DNA of 40,308 nucleotides, from assembly GCA_021781815.1 (NCBI GenBank), contig JAJXWB010000030.1, forward strand, positions 1 to 40,308. Direction: 5' to 3'. Of the stretch, positions 28,523 to 37,030 are shown piece after piece. Below the pieces are notes generated by a model. It saw nothing but the letters and a program-made list of their open reading frames with translations. It had not been told where the DNA came from and searched no databases. Numbering within the stretch: position 1 is the stretch's first letter; each line of letters starts with the position of its first letter. The DNA is from Pseudomonadota bacterium. GTDB lineage: Bacteria > Pseudomonadota > Alphaproteobacteria > Rhizobiales > Beijerinckiaceae. The position numbers and the translations under genes were made by a program.

Positions 28523-29941
28523 TCAGTCGAACTTGGGCGGGCGATAGTTCAGGATGTCGTCGGCCTTGAGCCAGCCCGGCGATCCTTCCTTGAACTGGTC
28601 CTGCGCCCGCTTCGCCTGGGTGCGGGCTTCTACGTACTTGCCGGAAATGAACAACCCCTGCGCCGAGGCAAGTTCGGCGCGCGGGCGGTCATTCTCACGG
28701 TCATACGCCATGGCCAGATACTGAAACCCTTCCGCCGAATCCGGGTCGCTTTGCGTAGCGTGGGACAGCACCCGGATCGCTTCCGCGTCGTGCTGCTTGC
28801 CGCCGGCGCCCACCAGCGCGTGGCCGAGCAGCACGCGAATCGGCGTCCCTTGCGGCGCCATGGCGACCGCCTTGCGCAGCGGCGGGATCGCGGCCTCCGC
28901 CCGACCGCTTTCGAGCAGCACCTGTCCTTTGAGTTCCTGGAAATAGGGATTGCCGGGCTGCGAGGCGATCAGCGCGTCGATTTCGCGGAGCGACTGGTCC
29001 AGCCGGCCGAAACGGTAATCGGAAATCGCATGCGCATAGCGGGCGGGCAGCGACCCGTCGCTCAGCGGATAGCGGCGCGCGATCTCGGCCTGCTCCCCCA
29101 CGAATCCGAACAATTTGGCGCGCATCAGGTCGTGCCGCGCCTGAAGCGCCGGCGAGTCCGTGACGTTGAAATAGGGGCTGTCGCTCGCGGCCTGCTGCAG
29201 GTTCGAGATGCGTTCCGCGGGCAGGGGATGGGAAACCAGGTAAGGGTCCATTGACGATGATTTGAACAGAGCGTCATTGGCGAAACGCTGGAAAGTCGTC
29301 AGCATGCCCTTGGCCGACTGGCCGGTGGCCGTCAGGAACTTGACGCCCGCGCGGTCGGCCGCCTGTTCCTCGCCGCGCTGGTAGGACAGGAGAGACCGCC
29401 GGATCAGCTCCTGCGGGCCCGTCAGCACGCCAGCCATACCGGCTGAATCCATGCCGACGCCGGTCTGGCGCGCGCCGCCCCGGCTCGAATAGGTCTGCGC
29501 GGCAATGGCGCCGGCGCTCGCGAGCATGCCGGCTATCGCCAGAATCTGCGCGCGGGCGAGTTCCTGCCGCATGCGCGCGAGATGGCCGCCTGCGATATGT
29601 CCGCATTCGTGCGCGAGCACGCCGATCATCTCATTGGGGGTCTTTGACTCCATCAGCGCGCCGACGTTGACGAAAATCTTCTGCCCGTTGGCGACGAAGG
29701 CGTTGAAGCTTCGATCGCCGACGAGAATGACCTCGGCCGCTTTCGTATTGATGCCCGCTGCGCGAAAGATGGGGGTCGTGTAATCGCGCAGCAATTGCTC
29801 GATCTCCGCATCGCGGATGATCGACACGCCGTTCGCGCCGTCAGGGGCGTCAGCGCCGCCGGCGGCGGCAGGGCTCGCAGTCCCGCACAGCGCCGCGAGG
29901 AGCGCGGCGACGGCGGTCCGGGCGAATGGTCTTGGCTTCAT
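28523..29941 (-). CDS. M48 family periplasmic metalloprotease with TPR repeats (BepA/YfgC-like)
   Basis: The 472-residue protein resembles BepA, a periplasmic chaperone/protease for outer-membrane protein assembly. A signal peptide covers about residues 1-27. The M48 domain has the HECGH zinc motif (111-115) and the third ligand in EEQAAD (E192). The second half holds TPR-like helical repeats, seen in RFGRLDQSLREIDALIASQPGNPYFQELKG and later pairs, ending near residue 465. I start at ATG 29941, the first giving a signal peptide. The open frame runs on to 30232 into the divergent aminotransferase gene. Pairing with a DsbA-like gene makes a coherent envelope-quality-control neighbourhood. Confidence 0.92.
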   Translation of the reverse strand: MKPRPFARTAVAALLAALCGTASPAAAGGADAPDGANGVSIIRDAEIEQLLRDYTTPIFRAAGINTKAAEVILVGDRSFNAFVANGQKIFVNVGALMESKTPNEMIGVLAHECGHIAGGHLARMRQELARAQILAIAGMLASAGAIAAQTYSSRGGARQTGVGMDSAGMAGVLTGPQELIRRSLLSYQRGEEQAADRAGVKFLTATGQSAKGMLTTFQRFANDALFKSSSMDPYLVSHPLPAERISNLQQAASDSPYFNVTDSPALQARHDLMRAKLFGFVGEQAEIARRYPLSDGSLPARYAHAISDYRFGRLDQSLREIDALIASQPGNPYFQELKGQVLLESGRAEAAIPPLRKAVAMAPQGTPIRVLLGHALVGAGGKQHDAEAIRVLSHATQSDPDSAEGFQYLAMAYDRENDRPRAELASAQGLFISGKYVEARTQAKRAQDQFKEGSPGWLKADDILNYRPPKFD

Positions 29942-30056
29942 TGTCTGGGTCTGTTCGAAAAGACGGTGGACATCGATGGCGATCCTATCGGGCGAAACTG
30001 CGGCCGGAAATGGGCCGCGGTTCCGCCCGGCGGGCGGCCCTGATATGGGAAAGGTC

Positions 30057-31241
30057 ATGAACACGACAGATCGCCGTATCAATCCGGCCTCCCGCAGCGC
30101 CGTCGAGCCGTTCCTGGCGATGGACGTGCTGCGCGAGGCCGGCCAGCTCGAAGCGCAGGGCCGCACGATCATGCATCTGGAGGTCGGCGAGCCTGGCGCG
30201 CCGCCGCCGCGCGCCGCGCGCGAGGCCGCCATCGCTGCGCTGCAGGGCGGACGGGTCGGCTACACGGAGGCGCTGGGCCTCGCGTCTCTGCGCGCGAGAA
30301 TCGCGCGTCACTATGGCGAGACGTACGGCGTCGATGTGTCGCCCGGGCGGATCGCGGTCACGACCGGATCGTCTGGCGGCTTCATCCTGAGCTTCCTCGC
30401 CCTGTTCGATCCCGGCGACCGGGTGGCTGTGGCCGCGCCCGGCTATCCCGCCTACGTCAATATTCTGGAAGCGCTCGGCTGCGTCTGCGCGCCCATCGAG
30501 ACGACGGCCGCGACACGGTTCGCAGTCACCGCCGGCATGATCGAGGCGGAACACCGAAAGGCGCCGCTGAAGGGCGTGCTGCTGATGAGCCCGGCGAACC
30601 CGTCGGGCGTGATGATGACGCAAGGAGCCCTGCGCGAAATCTGCGAGACCTGCGACCGTCTCGGCATCGCTTTCATATCCGATGAAATCTATCATGGCCT
30701 GACATATGACCGTCCCGCCGAAACCGCGTTGCGATTTTCGCAGGGCGCGATCGTCGTGAATTCCTTCTCGAAATATTATTGCATGACCGGCTGGCGCGTC
30801 GGCTGGCTCGTGCTGCCCGAGGAGCTGGTGCGCACGGTGGAGCGCTTGCAGCAGTCGCTGGCGATCTCCGTGCCCTATCTCAGCCAGATCGCGGCCGAAG
30901 CGGCGTTTGGGTCGCGCGCGGAGCTGGAGGTGGTGAAGGCCGGTTACGCTTGCAATCGCGCGCTCCTGATGGAGGCGCTGCCGAAAATCGGCATTGCCGA
31001 TTTCCATCCGCCGGACGGCGCTTTTTACATCTATGCCGACATTGGCCGTTTCACCAACGACTCTCTCGATTTTTGCAAGCGCATGCTGGAGGAGGCGGGC
31101 GTCGCCGCGACGCCGGGCGTGGACTTTGATCGCGCGCGGGGCCATCGCACAATGCGGCTGTCCTATGCCGGGTCGCAGGCGGATATCGCCGAGGCGGCGC
31201 GGCGGATGGAGCAGTGGATGGGCGGGATGCGGCGCGCGTAG
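30057..31241 (+). CDS. PLP-dependent class I/II aminotransferase
   Basis: The 394-residue enzyme is a fold-type I aminotransferase of the aspartate/aromatic kind. Evidence includes HLEVGEPGAPPPRAA, the cofactor-contacting GSSGGFILSFLALFDPGD, LLMSPANPSGVM (the NPTG-like block), FISDEIYHGLTYD (D and Y binding the pyridine ring), and NSFSKYYCMTGWRVGW with the Schiff-base lysine. ATG 30057 is preceded by GGGAAAGG. ATG 30045 (MGKVM) lies inside that region and is less likely. It diverges from the M48 gene with 115 bases between. Specificity is unknown. Confidence 0.9.
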   Translation: MNTTDRRINPASRSAVEPFLAMDVLREAGQLEAQGRTIMHLEVGEPGAPPPRAAREAAIAALQGGRVGYTEALGLASLRARIARHYGETYGVDVSPGRIAVTTGSSGGFILSFLALFDPGDRVAVAAPGYPAYVNILEALGCVCAPIETTAATRFAVTAGMIEAEHRKAPLKGVLLMSPANPSGVMMTQGALREICETCDRLGIAFISDEIYHGLTYDRPAETALRFSQGAIVVNSFSKYYCMTGWRVGWLVLPEELVRTVERLQQSLAISVPYLSQIAAEAAFGSRAELEVVKAGYACNRALLMEALPKIGIADFHPPDGAFYIYADIGRFTNDSLDFCKRMLEEAGVAATPGVDFDRARGHRTMRLSYAGSQADIAEAARRMEQWMGGMRRA

Positions 31242-31316
31242 GATGGCCGCGCGCATTCATCGAGATCGTGGACTTGCTTTCAATTGCCCGTCACGTGGTC
31301 CTTGCAAGGATGAGCC

Positions 31317-31781
31317 ATGATAGAGACGCCCGAGATCCTTCAGACTGAAGCCGCCGCGGCGGCGGTCATCAGGCTCGTCATTCCGCGCAGCCAGATGATG
31401 ATGGCGTTCGGCCCGGCCGTCGGCGAATTGATGGCGGAACTCGCCAGGCAGGGCGTGGCGCCCGTCGGCGCCGTCTTCGCGCGCCATCTCGCCATGAGTC
31501 CCGACGTCTTCGATTTTGAATTGGGCGTGAAGGTCGCCGCGCCGGTGACAGCGAGCGGGCGCGTGAAGCCTGGCGAATTGCCAGCAGCGAGGGTCGCCCG
31601 CACGATATACCACGGTCCCTACGAAGGGCTCCCGTCCGCCTGGGGCTCTTTCGACCGATGGATAAAGGCGAATGGATTGGCGCAGGCGCAAAGCCTCTGG
31701 GAAGTGTACTCCGTCGGGCCGCAGTCCACGCCGGATTCGGCAAACTGGCGCACTGAGCTGAATCGGCCGCTGAAAACCTGA
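31317..31781 (+). CDS. GyrI-like / effector-binding domain protein
   Basis: The 154-residue protein matches the GyrI-like small-molecule-binding fold found alone or attached to AraC/MerR regulators. The diagnostic stretch is ARTIYHGPYEGLPSAW followed by SFDRWIKANG and WEVYSVGP, with the pocket-lining glutamate in the final WEVY. No DNA-binding domain is present, so it is a free-standing binding domain. It is 75 bases downstream of the aminotransferase gene on the same strand, possibly cotranscribed. Ligand and role are unknown; relatives sequester toxic molecules or act as hydrolases. Confidence 0.8.
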   Translation: MIETPEILQTEAAAAAVIRLVIPRSQMMMAFGPAVGELMAELARQGVAPVGAVFARHLAMSPDVFDFELGVKVAAPVTASGRVKPGELPAARVARTIYHGPYEGLPSAWGSFDRWIKANGLAQAQSLWEVYSVGPQSTPDSANWRTELNRPLKT

Positions 31782-31940
31782 CTTTTCGCCAGCGGACCAT
31801 CGAAAGCCGATCGTGCGGAACCGGATGCCGGCCCACCGATCGCGGCCGATGACGGCGGGGCGGAGAAACGGCGCATGGATAAATCGCCGGAACTCTGATG
31901 CGCGCCGCGCAGCGACGCCTGGACCGAGGTTCTGGAAGCA

Positions 31941-31967
31941 AAACGCCGGGCTTTTGGCCCGGCGTTT
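31941..31967 (-). terminator. Rho-independent terminator of rne
   Basis: AAACGCCGGGC (31941-31951) and GCCCGGCGTTT (31957-31967) form a perfect 11-base stem with a 5-base loop. On the minus strand the stem is followed by a T-rich TTTTGCTT. It ends 20 bases past the rne stop and is the clearest intrinsic terminator in the window. Confidence 0.85.
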
Positions 31968-31987
31968 GAAATGAGACGACGACTGCC

Positions 31988-34840
31988 TCAGTTCCCTGTA
32001 ATCGACGCCTTCGCCTTTTGCCACCAGCCGCCCTTTTTCGGCGCGCTCGGGTCGGCCTGCGTGATGACCCTGCCGATATCCTCGCGCGGCGGCGCAACCG
32101 GGCGTGGCGGCGGCGCAGGCTCAGGCTCGACATCTGCGGGCGGAGCGACGGGCGCAACCGCTGTGGGAGCCTCCGCGGCAGGCGCCGCCGCGGGCGCTTC
32201 GACGGGGGCGGGTATGGCGTGAACGGGCTCCTCGACTGGCGCGGGCGCGACAGCCTCTGCCGGAGTCTCATGTTCGACCACGGCGAGCGCCATGGTCTCG
32301 ACATGCGTCGAGGGCGCGTGAAACGGTTCGGGCATGTCGGAATTCTCACGCGCCCAGAATCCGCTGTCGGAGCGCGGCGGCGGAAGGTTACGGGCGACGA
32401 AATCGCCGTTCGCTTCGGCGACGAACGCAAGGCCCTCGTCGGAGGGCTGCGGCGCGTCGGCTGCTATCGATCCTTCGCGCTCGTTGCCGCGACCGCGCCG
32501 GCGCCGGCGCCGGCGCCGGCGGCGCTGGCCGTCCTCGCCTTCCTCGCCGCGCTCGCGCCGGCCTTCCTGCTGCTCGCCCTCGTCATCCGACTCGGCTTCT
32601 TCTCCGTCCGCCTCGGAGTCCGCCTGATCCTCGGCCTCGTCCTCGATCGTGTCCTCGATTTCTGCGTCGATTTCGTCGTCGGGCGCGAGCAGCGCCGGAT
32701 CAACGTGCGTCGGTTCCGGCACGCCGGTCGCAGGCTCGCCGCGCTCCAGCGCGTGATAGGTCGAACCCGTCAAGGTGTCGTCGCCGATGACGTAAACCTC
32801 GACGCCGAAGCGACGCTCGATGTCCCGCAGGTGGCCGCGTTTCTGGTTGAGGATATAAAGCGCGACGCTGGTGCGTGTCTTGACGATGATGTTGTGCGAG
32901 GCGCTCTTGATGAGCGATTCTTCGAGTACGCGCAGCACATGCAGAGCAATCGACGATGTCGAGCGCACGGTGCCGGCGCCGGCGCAATGCGGGCAGGGGA
33001 TGGTCGAGCCTTCGAGCACGCCGGTGCGGATGCGCTGGCGCGACATCTCGAGCAGTCCGAAATGCGAGATTCTGCCGACCTGGATGCGCGCGCGATCATT
33101 TTTCAGCGCATCCTTGATGCGGCGTTCAACCGAACGATTGTTGCGCATCTCCTCCATGTCGATGAAATCGACGACGATCAGGCCTGCCAGATCGCGCAGG
33201 CGCAACTGTCGCGCGACCTCGTCGGCCGCCTCCAGATTGGTGCGCAGCGCCGTGTCCTCGATATTGTGCTCGCGCGTCGATCGACCTGAGTTCACGTCGA
33301 TCGCGACCAGCGCTTCCGTCTGGTTGATGACGAGGTAGCCGCCCGATTTCAGCGTGACCTGGGGAGAGAACATGGCGTCGAGCTGCGATTCCACGCCCGA
33401 GCGCACGAACACAGCCTGCGGCTCGCGCCACAATTTCACGTTGCGGGTATGGCTTGGCATCAGCAGCCGCATGAAGTCCCGGGCTTCGCGGTAGCCCGTT
33501 TCGCCGGACACCACGACTTCGTCGACTTCCTTGCTGTAGAGATCGCGGATTGCGCGCTTGATGAGCGAGCCCTCCTCGTAGACGAGCATCGGCGCGCTGG
33601 AGCGCAGTGTCGTCTCGCGCACGGTCTCCCACATGCGCATCAGATATTCAAAATCGCGTTTCACTTCCTGGCGCGTGCGCGATGCGCCGGCGGTGCGCAG
33701 GATGACGCCCATGCCTTCCGGCACTTCGAGATCCTGCGCGATCGTCTTGAGACGCTTGCGGTCTCCCGAGTCCGTGATCTTGCGGGAAATGCCGCCGCCG
33801 CGCGCGGTGTTAGGCATCAGCACGGAATATCGGCCGGCCAGCGATAGGTAGGTCGTGAGCGCCGCGCCTTTGTTACCGCGCTCTTCCTTCACGACCTGCA
33901 CCAGCAGAACCTGCCGGCGCTTGATCACTTCCTGAATTTTATACTGGCGGCGCAGGCGTGGCTGCCGACGGGGCATCTCCTCCATCGCGTCGCCGCCGAT
34001 CTGCTCGACGTGCTCTTCCTCTTCGTCTTCGTCTTCCTGCTCGGCGTCGCGCTGCTCGATGCGTCGCGCCTTGGTCTCATGGTCGGGCGCATCCAGCGTC
34101 TCGTCGCCGTGGCCCGGGTCGTCGCTCTCCTCGATCGTGGCGAAGCCCTGCTCGTCGACGGCGATCGTGTGCGGCGCTTCCTCGACCGGGGCCGCGAGAT
34201 GCGCATGATCATGCTCCTGCGCCGGCAGGTCGCCCGTCTCGACGTGCGCGGTCTCGTGCTCCGCCTGTATGCCGGCGGCCTCAGCCTCGAACGTCGGGCG
34301 CGCGACTTCGGGCGCCTCGGCGAGAACCGGTTCGGCCTGTTCGGAGTCGGAAGGAGCGCCCTCGGACGGCAGGACATCGGACTGGTCGCCTTCGGAGCCG
34401 GACTGAGACTCGGTTTCGGGCGCTTCGTCCTCGGCGAGGGGAGCCTGCTCCGACACGCTCTCGTCGTCGTTCGTCTGACGCTTCGGAGCTTCGTCGCGAT
34501 TGCGCCGCCGGCGGCTGCGGCGCGGACGGCGTTCCTCTTCCTCCTCCTCGTGCGAGGCGGCTTCCTCCTCGAGCAGCGCCTGACGGTCCGCTACGGGGAT
34601 CTGGTAATAGTCGGGATGAATTTCCGAAAAGGCCAGAAATCCGTGCCGGTTGCCGCCGTAATCGACGAACGCCGCCTGCAGCGACGGTTCGACCCGGGTG
34701 ACTTTCGCCAGATAGATGTTGCCGCGCAGGGGCTTCTTGGAGGCGGATTCGAAATCAAATTCTTCGACGCGATTACCGCGCAGCACCACCACCCGGGTCT
34801 CTTCCGGATGGGATGCGTCGATCAGCATTTTGTTGGCCAT
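31988..34840 (-). CDS. rne: ribonuclease E
   Basis: RNase E is the main endonuclease of mRNA decay and rRNA/tRNA processing. The 950-residue protein starts MANKMLIDASHPEETRVVVL, with an S1 domain (about 37-95) split by a long acidic/charged insert (about 90-300) before S1 resumes near YKIQEVIKRRQ, a feature known in alphaproteobacterial RNase E. The catalytic metal site is AIDVNSGRST (near 513) with VDFIDM (near 556), and the zinc-link is CPHCAGAGT (near 614). The C-terminal half is disordered, with an Arg-rich block (near 770-785) and the terminal GGWWQKAKASI. It has a 645-base upstream gap. A strong intrinsic terminator follows the stop. Confidence 0.97.
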   Translation of the reverse strand: MANKMLIDASHPEETRVVVLRGNRVEEFDFESASKKPLRGNIYLAKVTRVEPSLQAAFVDYGGNRHGFLAFSEIHPDYYQIPVADRQALLEEEAASHEEEEEERRPRRSRRRRNRDEAPKRQTNDDESVSEQAPLAEDEAPETESQSGSEGDQSDVLPSEGAPSDSEQAEPVLAEAPEVARPTFEAEAAGIQAEHETAHVETGDLPAQEHDHAHLAAPVEEAPHTIAVDEQGFATIEESDDPGHGDETLDAPDHETKARRIEQRDAEQEDEDEEEEHVEQIGGDAMEEMPRRQPRLRRQYKIQEVIKRRQVLLVQVVKEERGNKGAALTTYLSLAGRYSVLMPNTARGGGISRKITDSGDRKRLKTIAQDLEVPEGMGVILRTAGASRTRQEVKRDFEYLMRMWETVRETTLRSSAPMLVYEEGSLIKRAIRDLYSKEVDEVVVSGETGYREARDFMRLLMPSHTRNVKLWREPQAVFVRSGVESQLDAMFSPQVTLKSGGYLVINQTEALVAIDVNSGRSTREHNIEDTALRTNLEAADEVARQLRLRDLAGLIVVDFIDMEEMRNNRSVERRIKDALKNDRARIQVGRISHFGLLEMSRQRIRTGVLEGSTIPCPHCAGAGTVRSTSSIALHVLRVLEESLIKSASHNIIVKTRTSVALYILNQKRGHLRDIERRFGVEVYVIGDDTLTGSTYHALERGEPATGVPEPTHVDPALLAPDDEIDAEIEDTIEDEAEDQADSEADGEEAESDDEGEQQEGRRERGEEGEDGQRRRRRRRRRRGRGNEREGSIAADAPQPSDEGLAFVAEANGDFVARNLPPPRSDSGFWARENSDMPEPFHAPSTHVETMALAVVEHETPAEAVAPAPVEEPVHAIPAPVEAPAAAPAAEAPTAVAPVAPPADVEPEPAPPPRPVAPPREDIGRVITQADPSAPKKGGWWQKAKASITGN
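32495..32518. repeat. hexanucleotide repeat (GCGCCG)x4 inside rne
   Basis: Four perfect GCGCCG units lie in the rne coding region, flanked by related imperfect units. On the minus strand they encode part of the run of about ten arginines in the C-terminal RNA-binding region. Each unit adds or removes two residues, so length changes would stay in frame. Confidence 0.85.
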
Positions 34841-35485
34841 GGGATACTCTTTGGCGCGTTCCGCCGGGCGGCGCCGAACGTCCGTGGAGGCGCGAATGCG
34901 GCCTCGCTCTGGATGGGCGGCTCCGGGCCGGAGCTGTCACGCGCGATGTTCGAGGAAAACGAAACAGATGTGGGTTCAGACGCGACCGGCGGCTTTCGAC
35001 GGGGCCGTCAAATCTGAAAGGATCACTGAGATCGCCCACCATGAAACGAACGCGAGAGCGGCAATGGAGCGCTGACCCGCCATGCCCGGCTGCTGAAAGC
35101 GCCGGCCCTGGTGCGGGAAATGCGAATCCTTGAGTCACGCGAGGTCTCTTTGGCCTTCATCCGGCCTGGAGCGATCATGAACCGCTGACGGATGTCGCCG
35201 TCGCGATTTGCGGAAAAACCGAAGCAGGGCGTCGAAAAACGTCTGGATCGGGAACACCCCCGGCCGTCACGCTGGCTGCGCAAGCGCGCGCCATGCCGCA
35301 CCGGGACGCTCCCTACATAAGCGATAGGTCTCGCTCTTGGCAAGTTTCATGCTGGACTTGTTGCAGCAATGTTACAGCCGGGCGCAAAATACAGAGACTG
35401 GATACGAATCATTAACCCTGCGCTCACTACTGCTTACGATTGGGTGCGGCTAACCAGTGAATTTGGCGCCTGACCGGGCGATTCG
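34841..35485. other. long intergenic region between divergent rne and amidase genes
   Basis: No convincing gene is present; the open frames lack any recognisable homology or ribosome-binding site. On the rne side it would hold a leader of about 470 bases if the promoter at 35315-35343 is right, with a small GCTCCG/CGGAGC hairpin (34920-34925 with 34929-34934). Long RNase E leaders that mediate autoregulation are known in other bacteria. The 35350-35485 part is relatively AT-rich and should hold the amidase promoter. Confidence 0.6.
35315..35343 (-). promoter_or_regulatory. candidate rne promoter
   Basis: Reading the minus strand, TTGCCA (35343-35338) and TTATGT (35320-35315) are 17 bases apart. 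Transcription from here would give an rne leader of about 470 bases. The match at -10 is only fair and the call is by eye. Confidence 0.35.
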
Positions 35486-36835
35486 ATGAATCGAAACAAG
35501 CAGGAACGAGCCGTGCGGAGGATGGCGGGCGTTGGGGCGGCCTTCCTGCTTGCGATGTCGCTCGTTCCGGCGAGCGCCGCGGGATTGGTCGGCGCGCGTT
35601 CGGCAGCAAGGGCGTATTCTGCCGGTCCGACTGCGACTGGCGCTTCGATCGAGCGCGCGGCGAACGCTGCAAGGCTGACATTCGATATCAGCATGCCTGT
35701 CGTCGCGCACGCCTATGTGCTGGCCGATCCCGCTCGTGTGATCGTCGATCTCCCGGAAATCGGGTTCTTCCTCGATCCGGCGATTGGCCGTCCGGCCAGG
35801 GCGACCCGGGGGCGTCCGGAGGCGGCGGGTCTGGCGTCCTCGTTCCGCTTCGGGCGAATCGCGCCCGGGCGCTCGCGTATCGTGATCGATCTCGCAGGTC
35901 CGGCGCGCATCGTCAGGGCCGAGAGTGAAACGACCTCCGCCGATGGCGCGGCGCGATTGGTGATCGAACTCGCCTCGACTGACGCCGAGTCGTTCCGCGC
36001 CGCCGCGCGCGCCGCCCGCGCAGCGCAGATGCTGGCCTCCGCCGTCCAGCCCGCGCCGCAGATCGCCGTCGCCTCGCGGGCCGCGCCGGGCCTGCCGCTG
36101 GTTTACCTCGACCCTGGCCACGGCGGCGTGGATGTCGGCGCTGTTGGCAGCGGCGGCGTTGAGGAAAAGACGATCGTCCTGGATTTCGCGCGCCAACTCG
36201 CGGCCAAGCTCGAACGGGGCGGCAAGGCCAGGGCAATTCTGACCCGGGGCGACGACACGTTCATCCCCTTGGCGCAGCGGGTCAAGATCGCGCGCGACGG
36301 CGGCGCGGCGCTCTTTGTGTCCATCCACGCCGACACGCTGAATGAAACCTCCGTCCATGGCGCGACCGTCTATACGCTCTCGGACCGCGCGTCCGACGCC
36401 GAAGCGGCCCGCCTTGCCGCAAAGGAAAATGCGGCGGATCGCGCCGGCGGTCTCGCCGACAGCGAGGACACGGTCGATGTCAACGACATCCTGTTCGATC
36501 TCACCCGGCGCGAAACCCGCGCGATGAGCCATCGCTTTGCGCAAAGCCTGGCGTCGGAATGGAAATCGGCCGGCGATCTCAACAAGAACCCGGTGCGGTC
36601 GGCCGGATTTGTCGTGCTCAAGGCGCCCGACGTGCCTTCGGCCTTGCTCGAACTCGGCTATCTGTCGAGCGACAAGGATCTGGCGAAGCTCGCGTCTCCC
36701 GCCTGGCGCGAGGAGGCCGCCGCAAAAGTCGCCGCCGCCATCGAGCGTTATTTTACCGAGCGCCCGCGCGACGCTGATGACAGGACCGCCTCGGTCGGGG
36801 CGTTTGCAACGCCGAGCGCCGCGATCGCGCGGTGA
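35486..36835 (+). CDS. N-acetylmuramoyl-L-alanine amidase with AMIN domain (AmiC-type)
   Basis: This periplasmic enzyme cuts the amide between MurNAc and the stem peptide, separating daughter cells. The 449-residue protein has a signal peptide (to about residue 32), an AMIN domain (about 58-163) for septal peptidoglycan targeting, and an Amidase_3 domain (about 205-425). Zinc ligands are H212 (LDPGHGG), a glutamate at E226/E227 (GGVEEKT) and H281 (FVSIHAD). The catalytic glutamate is E389 in LLELGYLSS. Between them lies an inhibitory-helix-like segment (about 310-350), which in homologues needs an EnvC/NlpD-type activator. It is divergent from rne and 195 bases before the PBP1A gene, an order I recall from Rhizobiales. 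Confidence 0.94.
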   Translation: MNRNKQERAVRRMAGVGAAFLLAMSLVPASAAGLVGARSAARAYSAGPTATGASIERAANAARLTFDISMPVVAHAYVLADPARVIVDLPEIGFFLDPAIGRPARATRGRPEAAGLASSFRFGRIAPGRSRIVIDLAGPARIVRAESETTSADGAARLVIELASTDAESFRAAARAARAAQMLASAVQPAPQIAVASRAAPGLPLVYLDPGHGGVDVGAVGSGGVEEKTIVLDFARQLAAKLERGGKARAILTRGDDTFIPLAQRVKIARDGGAALFVSIHADTLNETSVHGATVYTLSDRASDAEAARLAAKENAADRAGGLADSEDTVDVNDILFDLTRRETRAMSHRFAQSLASEWKSAGDLNKNPVRSAGFVVLKAPDVPSALLELGYLSSDKDLAKLASPAWREEAAAKVAAAIERYFTERPRDADDRTASVGAFATPSAAIAR

Positions 36836-37030
36836 TGATTCGGTGTTTGACCGGCGCCGGGCGGGCATCGCCCTGAATTGACCACAAAGCGCCCGCACGA
36901 CGTTCGGAATGGTGGATCGGAGCGTTGGTTGCGTATATGAAAATGTCAGGCGACCGGCCCTTGAATGTTACGACCAACTGGGGGACGCGCCTGCGCCGTT
37001 CCCGCCAGCGATTGAGACAGAGATTTTAGC

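Noticed and set aside
32018-33289. A 423-codon plus-strand frame opposite the C-terminal half of rne
   Set aside because: It is antisense to the conserved RNase E catalytic core and the Arg/Glu-rich tail, which produces stop-free complement.
34090-34560. Strongly biased acidic/repetitive sequence in the N-terminal third of rne, first suspected as an insertion
   Set aside because: A charged insert splitting the S1 domain is a known feature of alphaproteobacterial RNase E, and the frame is intact.
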